Below are positions 45,309 through 53,320 of a stretch of 64,000 bases of DNA, one piece after another. The stretch comes from Arthrobacter jiangjiafuii (lineage in GTDB: Bacteria; Actinomycetota; Actinomycetes; Actinomycetales; Micrococcaceae). Within the stretch, counting starts at the first letter, position 1. Every line of letters begins with the position of its first letter. The translations under genes and the position numbers were made by a program. The notes under the pieces were generated by a model. It was not told where the DNA came from. It was given only the letters and a program-made list of their open reading frames with translations, and did no database searches. The stretch lies in the NCBI RefSeq assembly GCF_018622995.1, contig NZ_CP076022.1, positions 2,542,001 to 2,606,000 on the forward strand, in the 5' to 3' direction.

Positions 45309-46181
45309 CTATCGCCTTTGGCCGGTTCCCGGCCATTCCCCCGGCTGCTGGCCGGTTGCCACCGGCGATCCCTTGGTCGATGACCACTGCGACCAGGACC
45401 CCGGATAGAGTGCCGCCTTGTACCCGGCCAGTTCCAGCGCCACCACTTCATGGGCGGCGGTGATGCCCGAACCGCAGTACACGGCAACCGGCGCGCCGGA
45501 GCGCACGCCAAGGGCTCCAAACGCCGCCCGCAGCTCTCCGGGGCTGCGGAAGGTGCCTTCGGCGCTCAGATTCTCCGTCGCCGGAGCATTCACTGCACCT
45601 GGGATATGCCCGGGGATCGGATCCACCGGTTCCCGGTCGCCCCGGTAGCGCTCCTTGGCCCGCGCGTCGAGCAGCCGCCCTGCGGCGAGCTGGGCCGGGA
45701 CATCCCACATCTCGAGAATCGGCATCCGGTCCCAGGTGAGCTCCACGTCTCCGGGCCGGGGCACCACGGATCCGCCCTCCAGGGCAAGTCCGGCCCGGTG
45801 CCAGGCGACCACGCCGCCGTCGAGCAGGTAGACCGATTCCATTCCTGCATGGCGCAGCAGCCACCACGCGCGTGCCGCTGAGGTGCCCGACACGGCGTCG
45901 TACACCACCACCGTGTCCCCCGCCGAAATTCCCCAGCTGCGCGCCGTCCGCTCGAATTCCCGGGGGTCGGGCAATGGATGGCGTCCGGCTGTGCCGTTGC
46001 CTGCAGGCGCAGCCAGTTCCTTCTCCAGGTCCACGTACACGGCACCGGGAATGTGCCCGCGCTGGTACTGCTTAAAGCCGTCGGTGCTGCCCAATGCCCA
46101 GCGCACGTCCAGCAGGACCACCGGCCCGCCGGCTGCCAGCAGCTCCTGCAGGCCCGGAACGTCGATCACGGGCCCGTTCAC
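45309..46181 (-). CDS. Thiosulfate/3-mercaptopyruvate sulfurtransferase (two-domain rhodanese)
   Basis: 290 residues from a GTG at 46181, with two rhodanese domains (about 1-130 and 155-285). The catalytic loop CGSGITA begins at C236. A CGSG-type loop is common in mercaptopyruvate sulfurtransferases (SseA), whereas thiosulfate-preferring enzymes usually have CRKG or CR-type loops. The start overlaps the MBL-fold gene stop by 4 bases, so the two are coupled. Confidence 0.88.
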   Translation of the reverse strand: MNGPVIDVPGLQELLAAGGPVVLLDVRWALGSTDGFKQYQRGHIPGAVYVDLEKELAAPAGNGTAGRHPLPDPREFERTARSWGISAGDTVVVYDAVSGTSAARAWWLLRHAGMESVYLLDGGVVAWHRAGLALEGGSVVPRPGDVELTWDRMPILEMWDVPAQLAAGRLLDARAKERYRGDREPVDPIPGHIPGAVNAPATENLSAEGTFRSPGELRAAFGALGVRSGAPVAVYCGSGITAAHEVVALELAGYKAALYPGSWSQWSSTKGSPVATGQQPGEWPGTGQRR

Positions 46182-46834
46182 AGCTGCACCGCTTCGCCCG
46201 CGGCCAGGTGCCGGTAGTCGGTTCCGTACAGCTTCCCGATGCGGTTGACGTGCTTTTCGACCGTGGCCAGCCCCTTGTCATTCAGCAGTGCGTCGTGGAT
46301 CTGGTAGGCACGCTCGGCTCCGGCAGCTATGACGAAGTCCAGCACCTCCCCCACCTTGGACCAGGGTGCGTGGATGGGCAGCAGCAGGGTCTGCATGCTG
46401 ACCCCGTTGGGAACCACGAAGGAATCCCCCGGATGATAGATCGCGCCGTCAATGAGATAGCCGACATTGGCTACCAGGGGCACCAGCGGATGGATCAGGG
46501 CGTGCTGCCCGCCGAAGGACCGGATATCAAAGCCGGCTGCGGTGAAGGCGGTGTCGGGCTCGACGTCGATGATCCTGTCCGCGCCGTCGTCGCCGGACGA
46601 GCGCAGCTGCGCGGCCAGCGCCGCAGGTGCGTAAACGACCAGCTCCGGGTTGGCTTTCATTTGTGCCAGCACCCGGTCCCGGTCCAGATGGTCGGCATGC
46701 TCATGGGTCACCAGGACGGCGTGGGCTCCGTCGAGCGCCTCTTCCACTTCGGAATACGTGCCCGGATCCAGGACCAGGACCGCGCCATCGCGCTCCAGGC
46801 GCACGCAGGAATGGGTGTACTTGGTCAGTTTCAT
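46178..46834 (-). CDS. MBL-fold metallohydrolase (UlaG/YycJ-like)
   Basis: 218 residues from the ATG at 46834, chosen because the domain begins there (MKLTKYTHSCVRLE). The metal motif HEHADH is in VTHEHADHLDRD, with later metal ligands around HPLVPLV and YHPGDSF. It is probably a two-metal hydrolase; the substrate is unknown. It is operon-linked with the rhodanese and divergent from zur. Confidence 0.88.
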   Translation of the reverse strand: MKLTKYTHSCVRLERDGAVLVLDPGTYSEVEEALDGAHAVLVTHEHADHLDRDRVLAQMKANPELVVYAPAALAAQLRSSGDDGADRIIDVEPDTAFTAAGFDIRSFGGQHALIHPLVPLVANVGYLIDGAIYHPGDSFVVPNGVSMQTLLLPIHAPWSKVGEVLDFVIAAGAERAYQIHDALLNDKGLATVEKHVNRIGKLYGTDYRHLAAGEAVQL

Positions 46835-47025
46835 ACGGTCAGGGTACTCCGGGGAAGGCACTGCCGGATCCGTAGCCGCGGCATGCGGCGGGTCCTGCCC
46901 CGGGCCCGGTGCGATAATCTGGAAGCTGCGCCGGTGAATCCGGCGCAGCCGTTGGGTTTCCGACCGCCGTCCGAAGGCGGCACACCGGTTCCGGCGCCAC
47001 CGTTCCGTCATCCCCAGGAGTGAGC

Positions 47026-47475
47026 ATGGCATCCCAGACGTCCCAGCCCGCCAAGCGGGCTCCGGAGCAGCGGGTCACGCGCCAGCGGCTGGCGGTGGGC
47101 CGCACCCTGGACGAGCTTGATGACTTCGTCAGCACGCAGGAGCTGTACCGGCTGCTGCATGAGAAGGGGGACAGCGTCTCCCTTGCCACGACCTACCGCA
47201 TCCTGCAGTCCATGGCGGAGGAAAACCAGGTGGATGTGCTCCGCAACGGTGAAGGCGAGGCGCTCTACCGGCGCTGCGCCGTCGAGCACCACCACCATCA
47301 CCTCGTCTGCCGCAACTGCGGAAAAGCGGTGGAGGTCGAGGCCCCGGCCGTCGAGGCATGGGCAGCCGGCCTGGGCCCGCAGTACGGCTTCACCGATGTG
47401 GCCCATACCGTGGAGATCTTTGGGCTCTGCCCGGAATGCAGCGCGCCCGAACCCGGCGCGGCGAACCGCGTTTAG
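47026..47475 (+). CDS. zur: Fur-family regulator, probable Zur
   Basis: 149 residues from the ATG at 47026 (GTG 47020 possible). The winged helix covers about 15-80 (TYRILQSMAEENQ), followed by the metal domain with the run HHHHHLVCRNCG and the C-terminal CPEC pair forming a zinc site. Its convergent neighbours are a complete zinc ABC transporter, which makes zinc control (Zur) more likely than iron control. It ends 6 bases before znuB. Confidence 0.87.
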   Translation: MASQTSQPAKRAPEQRVTRQRLAVGRTLDELDDFVSTQELYRLLHEKGDSVSLATTYRILQSMAEENQVDVLRNGEGEALYRRCAVEHHHHHLVCRNCGKAVEVEAPAVEAWAAGLGPQYGFTDVAHTVEIFGLCPECSAPEPGAANRV

Positions 47476-47481
47476 CGTGTT

Positions 47482-48393
47482 TTAGCGGGCCGGCTGCGCG
47501 GGCCTTTCAGCCGCCCGGCGCCGGACCCTGGTCCGCTGCCGCTTGACCAGCCGGCACACCAGATAGATCAGGAACGAGATGGTGGTGACGTAGGGGCTGA
47601 TCGAGATCCGCCCGCCCAGGGCCAGCAGAATGCCGCCCACGGCCGACGTCACGGCAAACAGCACGCTCAGGGCCACCACGAGCCGGGGCGACGACGTCAC
47701 CAGCAGTGCAGCCGCCGACGGCGTGATCAGCAGGGCCAACACCAGCAGGGCCCCCACCACCTGGATCGACAGGGCCACGGAGAGCCCCAGCAGGATCATG
47801 AACACGATGGAGAGCATGCGCACCGGTACGCCGCGGGCTTCGGCCAGCTCGGGGTCGGCGCTGGCGAAGGTCAGCGGCCGCCAGATCAGCACCAGTCCGG
47901 CGATGACAACGACGGCGGTTCCGGCCAGCAGGTTCAGCTGCACGGTGTCCACGGCAACGATCTGGCCGGTGAGCAGCCCGAACTTATTGGCGGACCGGCC
48001 TTCGTAGAGCCCCAGGAACAGGATTCCCAGGCCGAGGCCGAACGGCATGATCACTCCCGTGACCGAGTTCCGGTCCCGGGCCTTCAAACCCATGACGGCC
48101 AGCAGGAGGGCCGCGGCCACGGAGCCCGCGAGGGAACCGATGACCACGTTGGCGCCGATCAGCAGGGCGAACGCCGCGCCCGCGAAGGACAGCTCGGCGA
48201 TGCCGTGCACCGCGAAGGCCAGGTCCCGCATCAGCACGAAGGTGCCGATCAGGCCGCCCACGAGGCCCAGAATCGCTGCTGCCCAAATGGAATTGGCCAC
48301 TAGGGGCAACAGCTGCCCGTAGTCGCTGAAGTTGAAGACAGCGGAGAGCAAATCACGCAGGTCCAAGGTCGTCGCCGCCCTCTCCGTGTACAT
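47482..48393 (-). CDS. znuB: Zinc ABC transporter permease
   Basis: About 303 residues from the ATG at 48393, overlapping znuC by 41 bases; later starts inside are possible. It has eight to nine membrane helices of the ABC-3 family with the pattern GLIGTFVLMRDLAFAVHGIA. It forms the channel for zinc or manganese. It is the last gene of the znuACB operon, which reads znuA, znuC, znuB. Confidence 0.87.
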   Translation of the reverse strand: MYTERAATTLDLRDLLSAVFNFSDYGQLLPLVANSIWAAAILGLVGGLIGTFVLMRDLAFAVHGIAELSFAGAAFALLIGANVVIGSLAGSVAAALLLAVMGLKARDRNSVTGVIMPFGLGLGILFLGLYEGRSANKFGLLTGQIVAVDTVQLNLLAGTAVVVIAGLVLIWRPLTFASADPELAEARGVPVRMLSIVFMILLGLSVALSIQVVGALLVLALLITPSAAALLVTSSPRLVVALSVLFAVTSAVGGILLALGGRISISPYVTTISFLIYLVCRLVKRQRTRVRRRAAERPAQPAR

Positions 48394-49168
48394 GGGTGGT
48401 GGCATCGGGGATGCCCAGGACAACAATGCGGCCGTGGCTGCGCAGTACTTCCACCCGGCTGCCGTACATTTCCGACAGCACGTCCGAGCGCAGCACCTCG
48501 TCCGGGGTCCCGGTGCGGAACGTTCCGCCGGCCAGGTACAGGACGCGGTCCACATACTCGATGACGGGGTTGATTTCGTGGGTCACGAAGACCACGGCCG
48601 AGCCCTGTTCATGGCAGCGCCGGTCGATCAGCGCGCTGATGGCCTGCTGGTGGTTCAAATCCAGGGACAGCAGCGGCTCGTCGCAGAGCAGCAGGTCAGG
48701 ATCGGTGGCCAGGGCCTGCGCCGCGCGCAGCCGCTGCACCTCACCGCCCGAGAGCAGCCCCACCGGCTCGTTGGCGTACCGGGTGGCACCGACCTGTTCC
48801 AGCAGGTCATCAACCCGGGTCCGCACGGGGGCACGCTTGAGCCGCAGTCCCCACTTGTTGCCGTCAACACCCAGGCCCACCAGGTCCCGGGCCCGCAGCG
48901 GGGTTCCGGGGCCGAAGGCTTTTTGCTGCGGAATGTAGCCAATGTCGGCGCTGCCCCGCCGGGCCGGTTTTCCGTTGATCTCCACGGTTCCCCGGCTCAG
49001 CTGGGTCAACCCGAGCAGGACCTTCAGGAAACTGGTCTTGCCGGAGCCGTTCGGCCCGAGCACGGCGAGAAATTCCCCGGCGTTGATATCCAGGTCCAGG
49101 CCGTCCCACAGGGTGCGGCTGCCGAAGCTGAGTCCGGCTCCGCGCAGCCTTACTACCGGACCGGTCAC
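48353..49168 (-). CDS. znuC: Zinc ABC transporter ATP-binding protein
   Basis: 271 residues starting at GTG 49168, overlapping znuA by 4 bases. Walker A GPNGSGKTS, signature LLSGGEVQRLRAAQAL and Walker B LLLCDEPLLSLD are complete, and the H-loop is VFVTHEIN. It powers zinc uptake with ZnuB and ZnuA. Confidence 0.92.
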   Translation of the reverse strand: MTGPVVRLRGAGLSFGSRTLWDGLDLDINAGEFLAVLGPNGSGKTSFLKVLLGLTQLSRGTVEINGKPARRGSADIGYIPQQKAFGPGTPLRARDLVGLGVDGNKWGLRLKRAPVRTRVDDLLEQVGATRYANEPVGLLSGGEVQRLRAAQALATDPDLLLCDEPLLSLDLNHQQAISALIDRRCHEQGSAVVFVTHEINPVIEYVDRVLYLAGGTFRTGTPDEVLRSDVLSEMYGSRVEVLRSHGRIVVLGIPDATTHVHGEGGDDLGPA

Positions 49169-50151
49169 CGCAGCACGTCGTCAATCGAGGCCACGTTGGA
49201 ACCCATCCAGGACAGGTAGTCCTGGCCTTCGGGAAGGGTTTCGGCGAAGTCCAGGACCGGGACGCCGGCCTCCTCGGCGGTGGTGCGGACGGCTTCGGTC
49301 TGCGCGGTGGAAGTCTGCGTGTTGTAGGCCAGGAAGGCGATGGTCCCTGAGCGCAGCAGGTCCTGCATCTCGTTCAGCACGGCCGGGGGTACATCGGAGC
49401 CGGCTTCGACCGCTGAGGCGAAGGCCGCGGGGGTGGCGTTGTGCAGTCCGGCGGCCTCAAACAGGTATTCCGGCACCGGCTCGGTCGCTGCGACATCGCG
49501 GCCGCCGGCGGCTTCCTTGTCCTGTGCCAGTTCGGCGCTGAGCTCCTCGATGCCGCCGTTGAAGGCTGCGGCATTCTCCCGGTACGCCGGCGCGTTGTCC
49601 GGGTCCAGTGCCGCAAGCCGCTGCGCCGCAGCCTCGGCCAGCAGCCCCATCGCCTCGGGGCTGTACCAGACGTGTTCGTTGAAGGAACCGTGTGAGTGGC
49701 CGCCGTGGTCGTGGGAGCCGGATTCGTCGTCGTGGGTTTCCTCGCCGTGGGCTTCGGCATCGCCTTCGGTCTCCAGCCCGGAGATCTCCACCGCATTGAG
49801 GACATCGGCAGGATCGATCCCGGATTCCTGGACCAGCTGCTCCATGAAGACGTCGTAGCCGCCGCCGTTAAGCACCACCAGGTCGGCATCCGAGACGGCC
49901 AGCTTGTCCCGGGCCGTGGCCTCGTAGGAGTGCGGGTCCTGGCTGGGGCGGTCGATGACGGCCTGCACGCTGACGTTGTCTCCGCCCACGGTGGCCATGA
50001 TGTTGCCGTACACGTTGGTGGAGGTGACGACGTCGATGGCCCCCTCCCCGGCGTCCGGTCCGGTTCCGGCGGGGTCGGCGCTGCAGCCGGCCAGGGAAAG
50101 GGCGCCGCCGGCCAGCAGCACACCGGCAAGACGGAAGGAGAATCGGCGCAT
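49165..50151 (-). CDS. znuA: Zinc-binding lipoprotein of the ABC transporter
   Basis: 328 residues with a signal peptide and lipobox LAGC, belonging to cluster A-I binding proteins (TroA/ZnuA). It contains a His/Asp/Glu-rich flexible loop with HDHGGHSHG (about residues 152-160), typical of zinc-specific ZnuA and thought to collect metal. It is the first gene of the operon and carries a palindromic Fur-type box about 80 bases upstream, so zinc-dependent repression by the neighbouring Zur is likely. Confidence 0.92.
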   Translation of the reverse strand: MRRFSFRLAGVLLAGGALSLAGCSADPAGTGPDAGEGAIDVVTSTNVYGNIMATVGGDNVSVQAVIDRPSQDPHSYEATARDKLAVSDADLVVLNGGGYDVFMEQLVQESGIDPADVLNAVEISGLETEGDAEAHGEETHDDESGSHDHGGHSHGSFNEHVWYSPEAMGLLAEAAAQRLAALDPDNAPAYRENAAAFNGGIEELSAELAQDKEAAGGRDVAATEPVPEYLFEAAGLHNATPAAFASAVEAGSDVPPAVLNEMQDLLRSGTIAFLAYNTQTSTAQTEAVRTTAEEAGVPVLDFAETLPEGQDYLSWMGSNVASIDDVLR

Positions 50152-50231
50152 AGGTTTTGGTGTCCCTGTTCCAGCATGGAGTTTAAACGACTGACGGGAG
50201 CTCCCGGGGGAACTCCCATCAGCATAACCTA

Positions 50232-50249
50232 AACGCGAATCATTCGCAT
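50232..50249. promoter_or_regulatory. Probable Zur box upstream of znuA
   Basis: Perfect palindrome GCGAAT-C-ATTCGC (50235-50247) inside an AT-richer patch. It is in the gap between znuA and the CNNM gene. The assignment to Zur rests on position and on similarity to Fur-family sites. Confidence 0.7.
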
Positions 50250-50266
50250 CTACGTGTCGGGGGTTG

Positions 50267-51340
50267 CTACTCGGAGTAGCGCTCCCCGGACCGGCGGAAC
50301 CCCTGGGCCTGGGTGGCGTCCCGGATCTCGCCCACCAGCTGTTCGATGATGTCCTCCAGGAAGAGCACTCCCCGGGTCTGGTTATCCGGCCCCAGCACGC
50401 GGGCCAGATGGGAACCGGTGCGTTGCATCGTGGCGAGGGCGTCTTCGATGCCGGTGTCCAGCCGCAGGTTGGCCAAAGTGCGTACCTTGTTTTCGGTCAG
50501 CGGCCGGTCATAGGCGTCTGCCCCGATGGCCACGATGTCCTTCAGGTGCATGTAGCCGGTCAGGTTCCCCAGGTCGTCGATCAGGACGAAACGGGAGAAT
50601 CCGGTGCGGCCCACCGCTTTTTCAAACTCCGCCGGAGTGGTGTCGGTGCTCAGGGTGACCAGCTCGTCCAGCGGCACCATGACGGTGCCGGCCGACTGCC
50701 CGGAGAACTCCAGCGCCCCGGAAATCACTCCGGAGTCATCGGCAACGAGTCCGTGTTTAGTGGACTCCTCCACGATGGACTGCATTTCCTCCAGCGTGAA
50801 CGCCGAGGCCACTTCGTCCTTCGGCGTGATCCCCATGGCCCGCAGCGCGTGGTTCGCCAGCCAGTTCAGGCTGAAGATCACCGGACGCACCACCTTCGAA
50901 ATGAGCACCAGCGGCGGAGCCAGCAGCAGCGCCGCCCGGTCTGCCACGGATACCGAGATGTTCTTCGGAACCATCTCCCCGAACGTCACGTGCAGGAAGG
51001 TGACGATCAAGAGGGCAACCAGGAACCCGGCGCCGTCGGCGATTTCCACCGGCAGGCCCAGGGCCTCCAGCGGTGCCGCCAGCAGGTGGTGGATCGCCGG
51101 TTCTGCCACCGAGAGGATCAGCAGGGAACATACCGTGATCCCCAGCTGGGCACAGGCCAGCATCAGGGAGACGTGCTCCATGGCCCAGAGCGTGGTCTTG
51201 GCCCGCTTGGACCCGGCTTCGGCCAGCGGCTCGATCTGGCTGCGGCGTGCCGACATGACGGCAAATTCGCTGCCGACAAAGAAGGCATTGCCAATCAACA
51301 GCACCACGAGCCAGAAAATGCCCATCACGTCGCCGCTCAT
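50267..51340 (-). CDS. CNNM/CBS-domain membrane protein (hemolysin/CorC family)
   Basis: 357 residues. The N-terminal CNNM (DUF21) domain has four membrane helices (about 1-190), followed by a pair of CBS domains (about 210-340). Members are linked to Mg2+ or Co2+ transport. It lacks the C-terminal CorC_HlyC domain of its upstream neighbour. It overlaps that gene by 4 bases, so the two form one operon and may work as a pair. Confidence 0.87.
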   Translation of the reverse strand: MSGDVMGIFWLVVLLIGNAFFVGSEFAVMSARRSQIEPLAEAGSKRAKTTLWAMEHVSLMLACAQLGITVCSLLILSVAEPAIHHLLAAPLEALGLPVEIADGAGFLVALLIVTFLHVTFGEMVPKNISVSVADRAALLLAPPLVLISKVVRPVIFSLNWLANHALRAMGITPKDEVASAFTLEEMQSIVEESTKHGLVADDSGVISGALEFSGQSAGTVMVPLDELVTLSTDTTPAEFEKAVGRTGFSRFVLIDDLGNLTGYMHLKDIVAIGADAYDRPLTENKVRTLANLRLDTGIEDALATMQRTGSHLARVLGPDNQTRGVLFLEDIIEQLVGEIRDATQAQGFRRSGERYSE

Positions 51341-52722
51341 CGCTGCTCCCCCTTGGCAGCGCTGTCCGAGACTGTGGAGCGGTCCGAAACCGGCTGCCCC
51401 TCGTCCTGGGCCGCCGGATCGTCGTCGTCCGTGCGCGGAATGAAACTGACCCGGTCCACCCGGCGCCCGTCCATGCGTTCCACTTCCAGCAGGCCGCCCT
51501 GGGCCCTGACCCGGTCGCCGACCTCGGCAATGCGGCCCAGTTCAGCCATGATGTAGCCGCCCACCGTCTCATAGCCGGATTCATCCGGGATCTCCAGCTC
51601 CGGCACGAGTGCCGAAACTTCATCCGGGCGCATGATGCCCGGGAAATACCAGGCCCCGGCTGCGCTTTGCAGCACGCCGGGCTTGATCTTGTCGTGTTCG
51701 TCGGAGACCTCCCCCACGATCTCCTCCACCAGGTCTTCAAGCGTCGCGACGCCGGCGGTTCCGCCCCATTCATCGAGGACGACGGCGAGCTGCAGGTTCG
51801 CTCCGCGCAGCTCGGAGAGCAGGCTGTCCAGATGGACGGTTTCCGGCACGCGCAGGACCTCGCTCATGATCGCCCCTGCCGGAAGGTGTGCCCGCCGGTT
51901 GCGGGGCACTGCCACTGCCTTCTTGACGTGGACCACGCCCCGGATGTCGTCCGGCGAGTCGCCCAGGACGGGGAAACGGGAGAACCCGGTGCGCCGGGCA
52001 GCTTCGATGACATCGGCAACCGACTGCTCGGAGTCGATGGTTTCGAGGCGGATGCGCGGAGTCATCACGTCAGCTGCCGTGCGCTCCGCAAAGGAAAAGG
52101 TCCGCGAGAGGAAGTTCGCCGTGCCCTGGTCCAGGGTGCCCATCTCGGCGGAGCGGCGCACCATGGAGGACAGCTCTGCCGGAGTGCGTGCTCCGGAGAC
52201 CTCTTCCTTGGCTTCCAGCCCGAAGAGGTGCAGCACCTTGTTGGAGAAGCCGTTCAGCAGCAGGATGGCCGGCTTGAACAGGACGGTAAAGGCCAGCTGC
52301 GGCCGGGCCAGGGCGCGGCCCATCCGGAACGGCAGGGAAATGGACATGTTCTTGGGGATCAGTTCACCCAGGAGCATGGAGAGGAAGGTGGCCAGGATCA
52401 TCGCGGCCACCACGGAGACGGAGTCCACCGCGACCGGAGGCAGGCCCAGCCCGGCCAGCGGAGGCTGAAGCAGCCTGCCGACCGAGGGCTCCATGACAAA
52501 GCCGGTCAGCAGCGTCGTCAGGGTGATTCCCAGCTGGCAGCTCGACAGCTGGGTGGACAGGGACGTCAGGCAGCGCAGCAGTGGTTCGGCTGCTTTGTCT
52601 CCGTTTTCCACGGCCCGGCGGACGGTCGGCTGGTCAAGGGCGACCAGGGAGAATTCCACGGCCACAAAAAAGCCGGTACCGAGAATCAGCACCAGGCCGA
52701 AAGCGAGATAAAGCCATTCCAT
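51337..52722 (-). CDS. CNNM/CBS/CorC_HlyC-domain membrane protein
   Basis: 461 residues: CNNM domain with membrane helices (about 1-200), CBS pair (about 215-345), and a C-terminal CorC_HlyC domain (about 360-440). Segment EWGGTAGVATLEDLVEEIVG is the typical CBS signature of the family. It is a likely Mg2+/Co2+ efflux protein, not a toxin. It is the first gene of the pair. Confidence 0.88.
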   Translation of the reverse strand: MEWLYLAFGLVLILGTGFFVAVEFSLVALDQPTVRRAVENGDKAAEPLLRCLTSLSTQLSSCQLGITLTTLLTGFVMEPSVGRLLQPPLAGLGLPPVAVDSVSVVAAMILATFLSMLLGELIPKNMSISLPFRMGRALARPQLAFTVLFKPAILLLNGFSNKVLHLFGLEAKEEVSGARTPAELSSMVRRSAEMGTLDQGTANFLSRTFSFAERTAADVMTPRIRLETIDSEQSVADVIEAARRTGFSRFPVLGDSPDDIRGVVHVKKAVAVPRNRRAHLPAGAIMSEVLRVPETVHLDSLLSELRGANLQLAVVLDEWGGTAGVATLEDLVEEIVGEVSDEHDKIKPGVLQSAAGAWYFPGIMRPDEVSALVPELEIPDESGYETVGGYIMAELGRIAEVGDRVRAQGGLLEVERMDGRRVDRVSFIPRTDDDDPAAQDEGQPVSDRSTVSDSAAKGEQR

Positions 52723-53320
52723 TTAGGCTCCCACCGCCGCGGTGGCGGGGGCTGCGAACCCGCGGCGGACCGTGGGGGGCGTTGTATGGGAACAGGCTGC
52801 CGGCAGTGGATTACGGCCGGGGACGGACGGAGGGTGATCGGCTGCAGCCGGTCTGGAAGGCTCCGATACGTCTACAGGGGTTCGGTGAGTCTGGGTACGG
52901 GCATGGCCGGCTCTGTGCGTGCGGTCCGCAGTTACTGCGGACGGGGACGCAGGCCGGCGCCTAGAGAAACTGTCCATTAGATTCTCCAGTTTACAGGTTT
53001 GGCTTTTCAGCGCCACAGCAGGATTCTCTGTCGCATTCGTCGATCAGCCGCCTGGACGGAGGCCCCGTCCACCCCCACTCCCCACCACGTCCCTGTCCGT
53101 GCCGGGCCCTGCCGTCGGAGCGCGACGGCGGGCGGGATTCAGGGCCTGACATGATGAAGTCAATCTGAATTGGCCAGTTGTCCGCGATTGTCACTAGACT
53201 GGCATGAAGTCTCGGTCACTGCGCACCGGCCGGGCCGCACCAGTGGTTTTTGAGGCTACAAGCCCTCAGACATGGTGCCAAACAGGGCAAAAGGCAACTC
53301 ATGGAAGAGGCGTATTAACA
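52723..53320. other. 598-base divergent intergenic region before kgd
   Basis: No gene with family-like content is seen in either strand. It must hold the promoters of the CNNM pair and of kgd. The only candidate element is TAGACT at 53195-53200 (-10-like), with TTGGCC at 53170 as a poor -35 at 19 bases. Confidence 0.4.

Noticed and set aside
50267-52722. Hemolysin toxins
   Set aside because: The CNNM/CBS arrangement indicates Mg2+/Co2+-related membrane proteins; the name hemolysin is historical.
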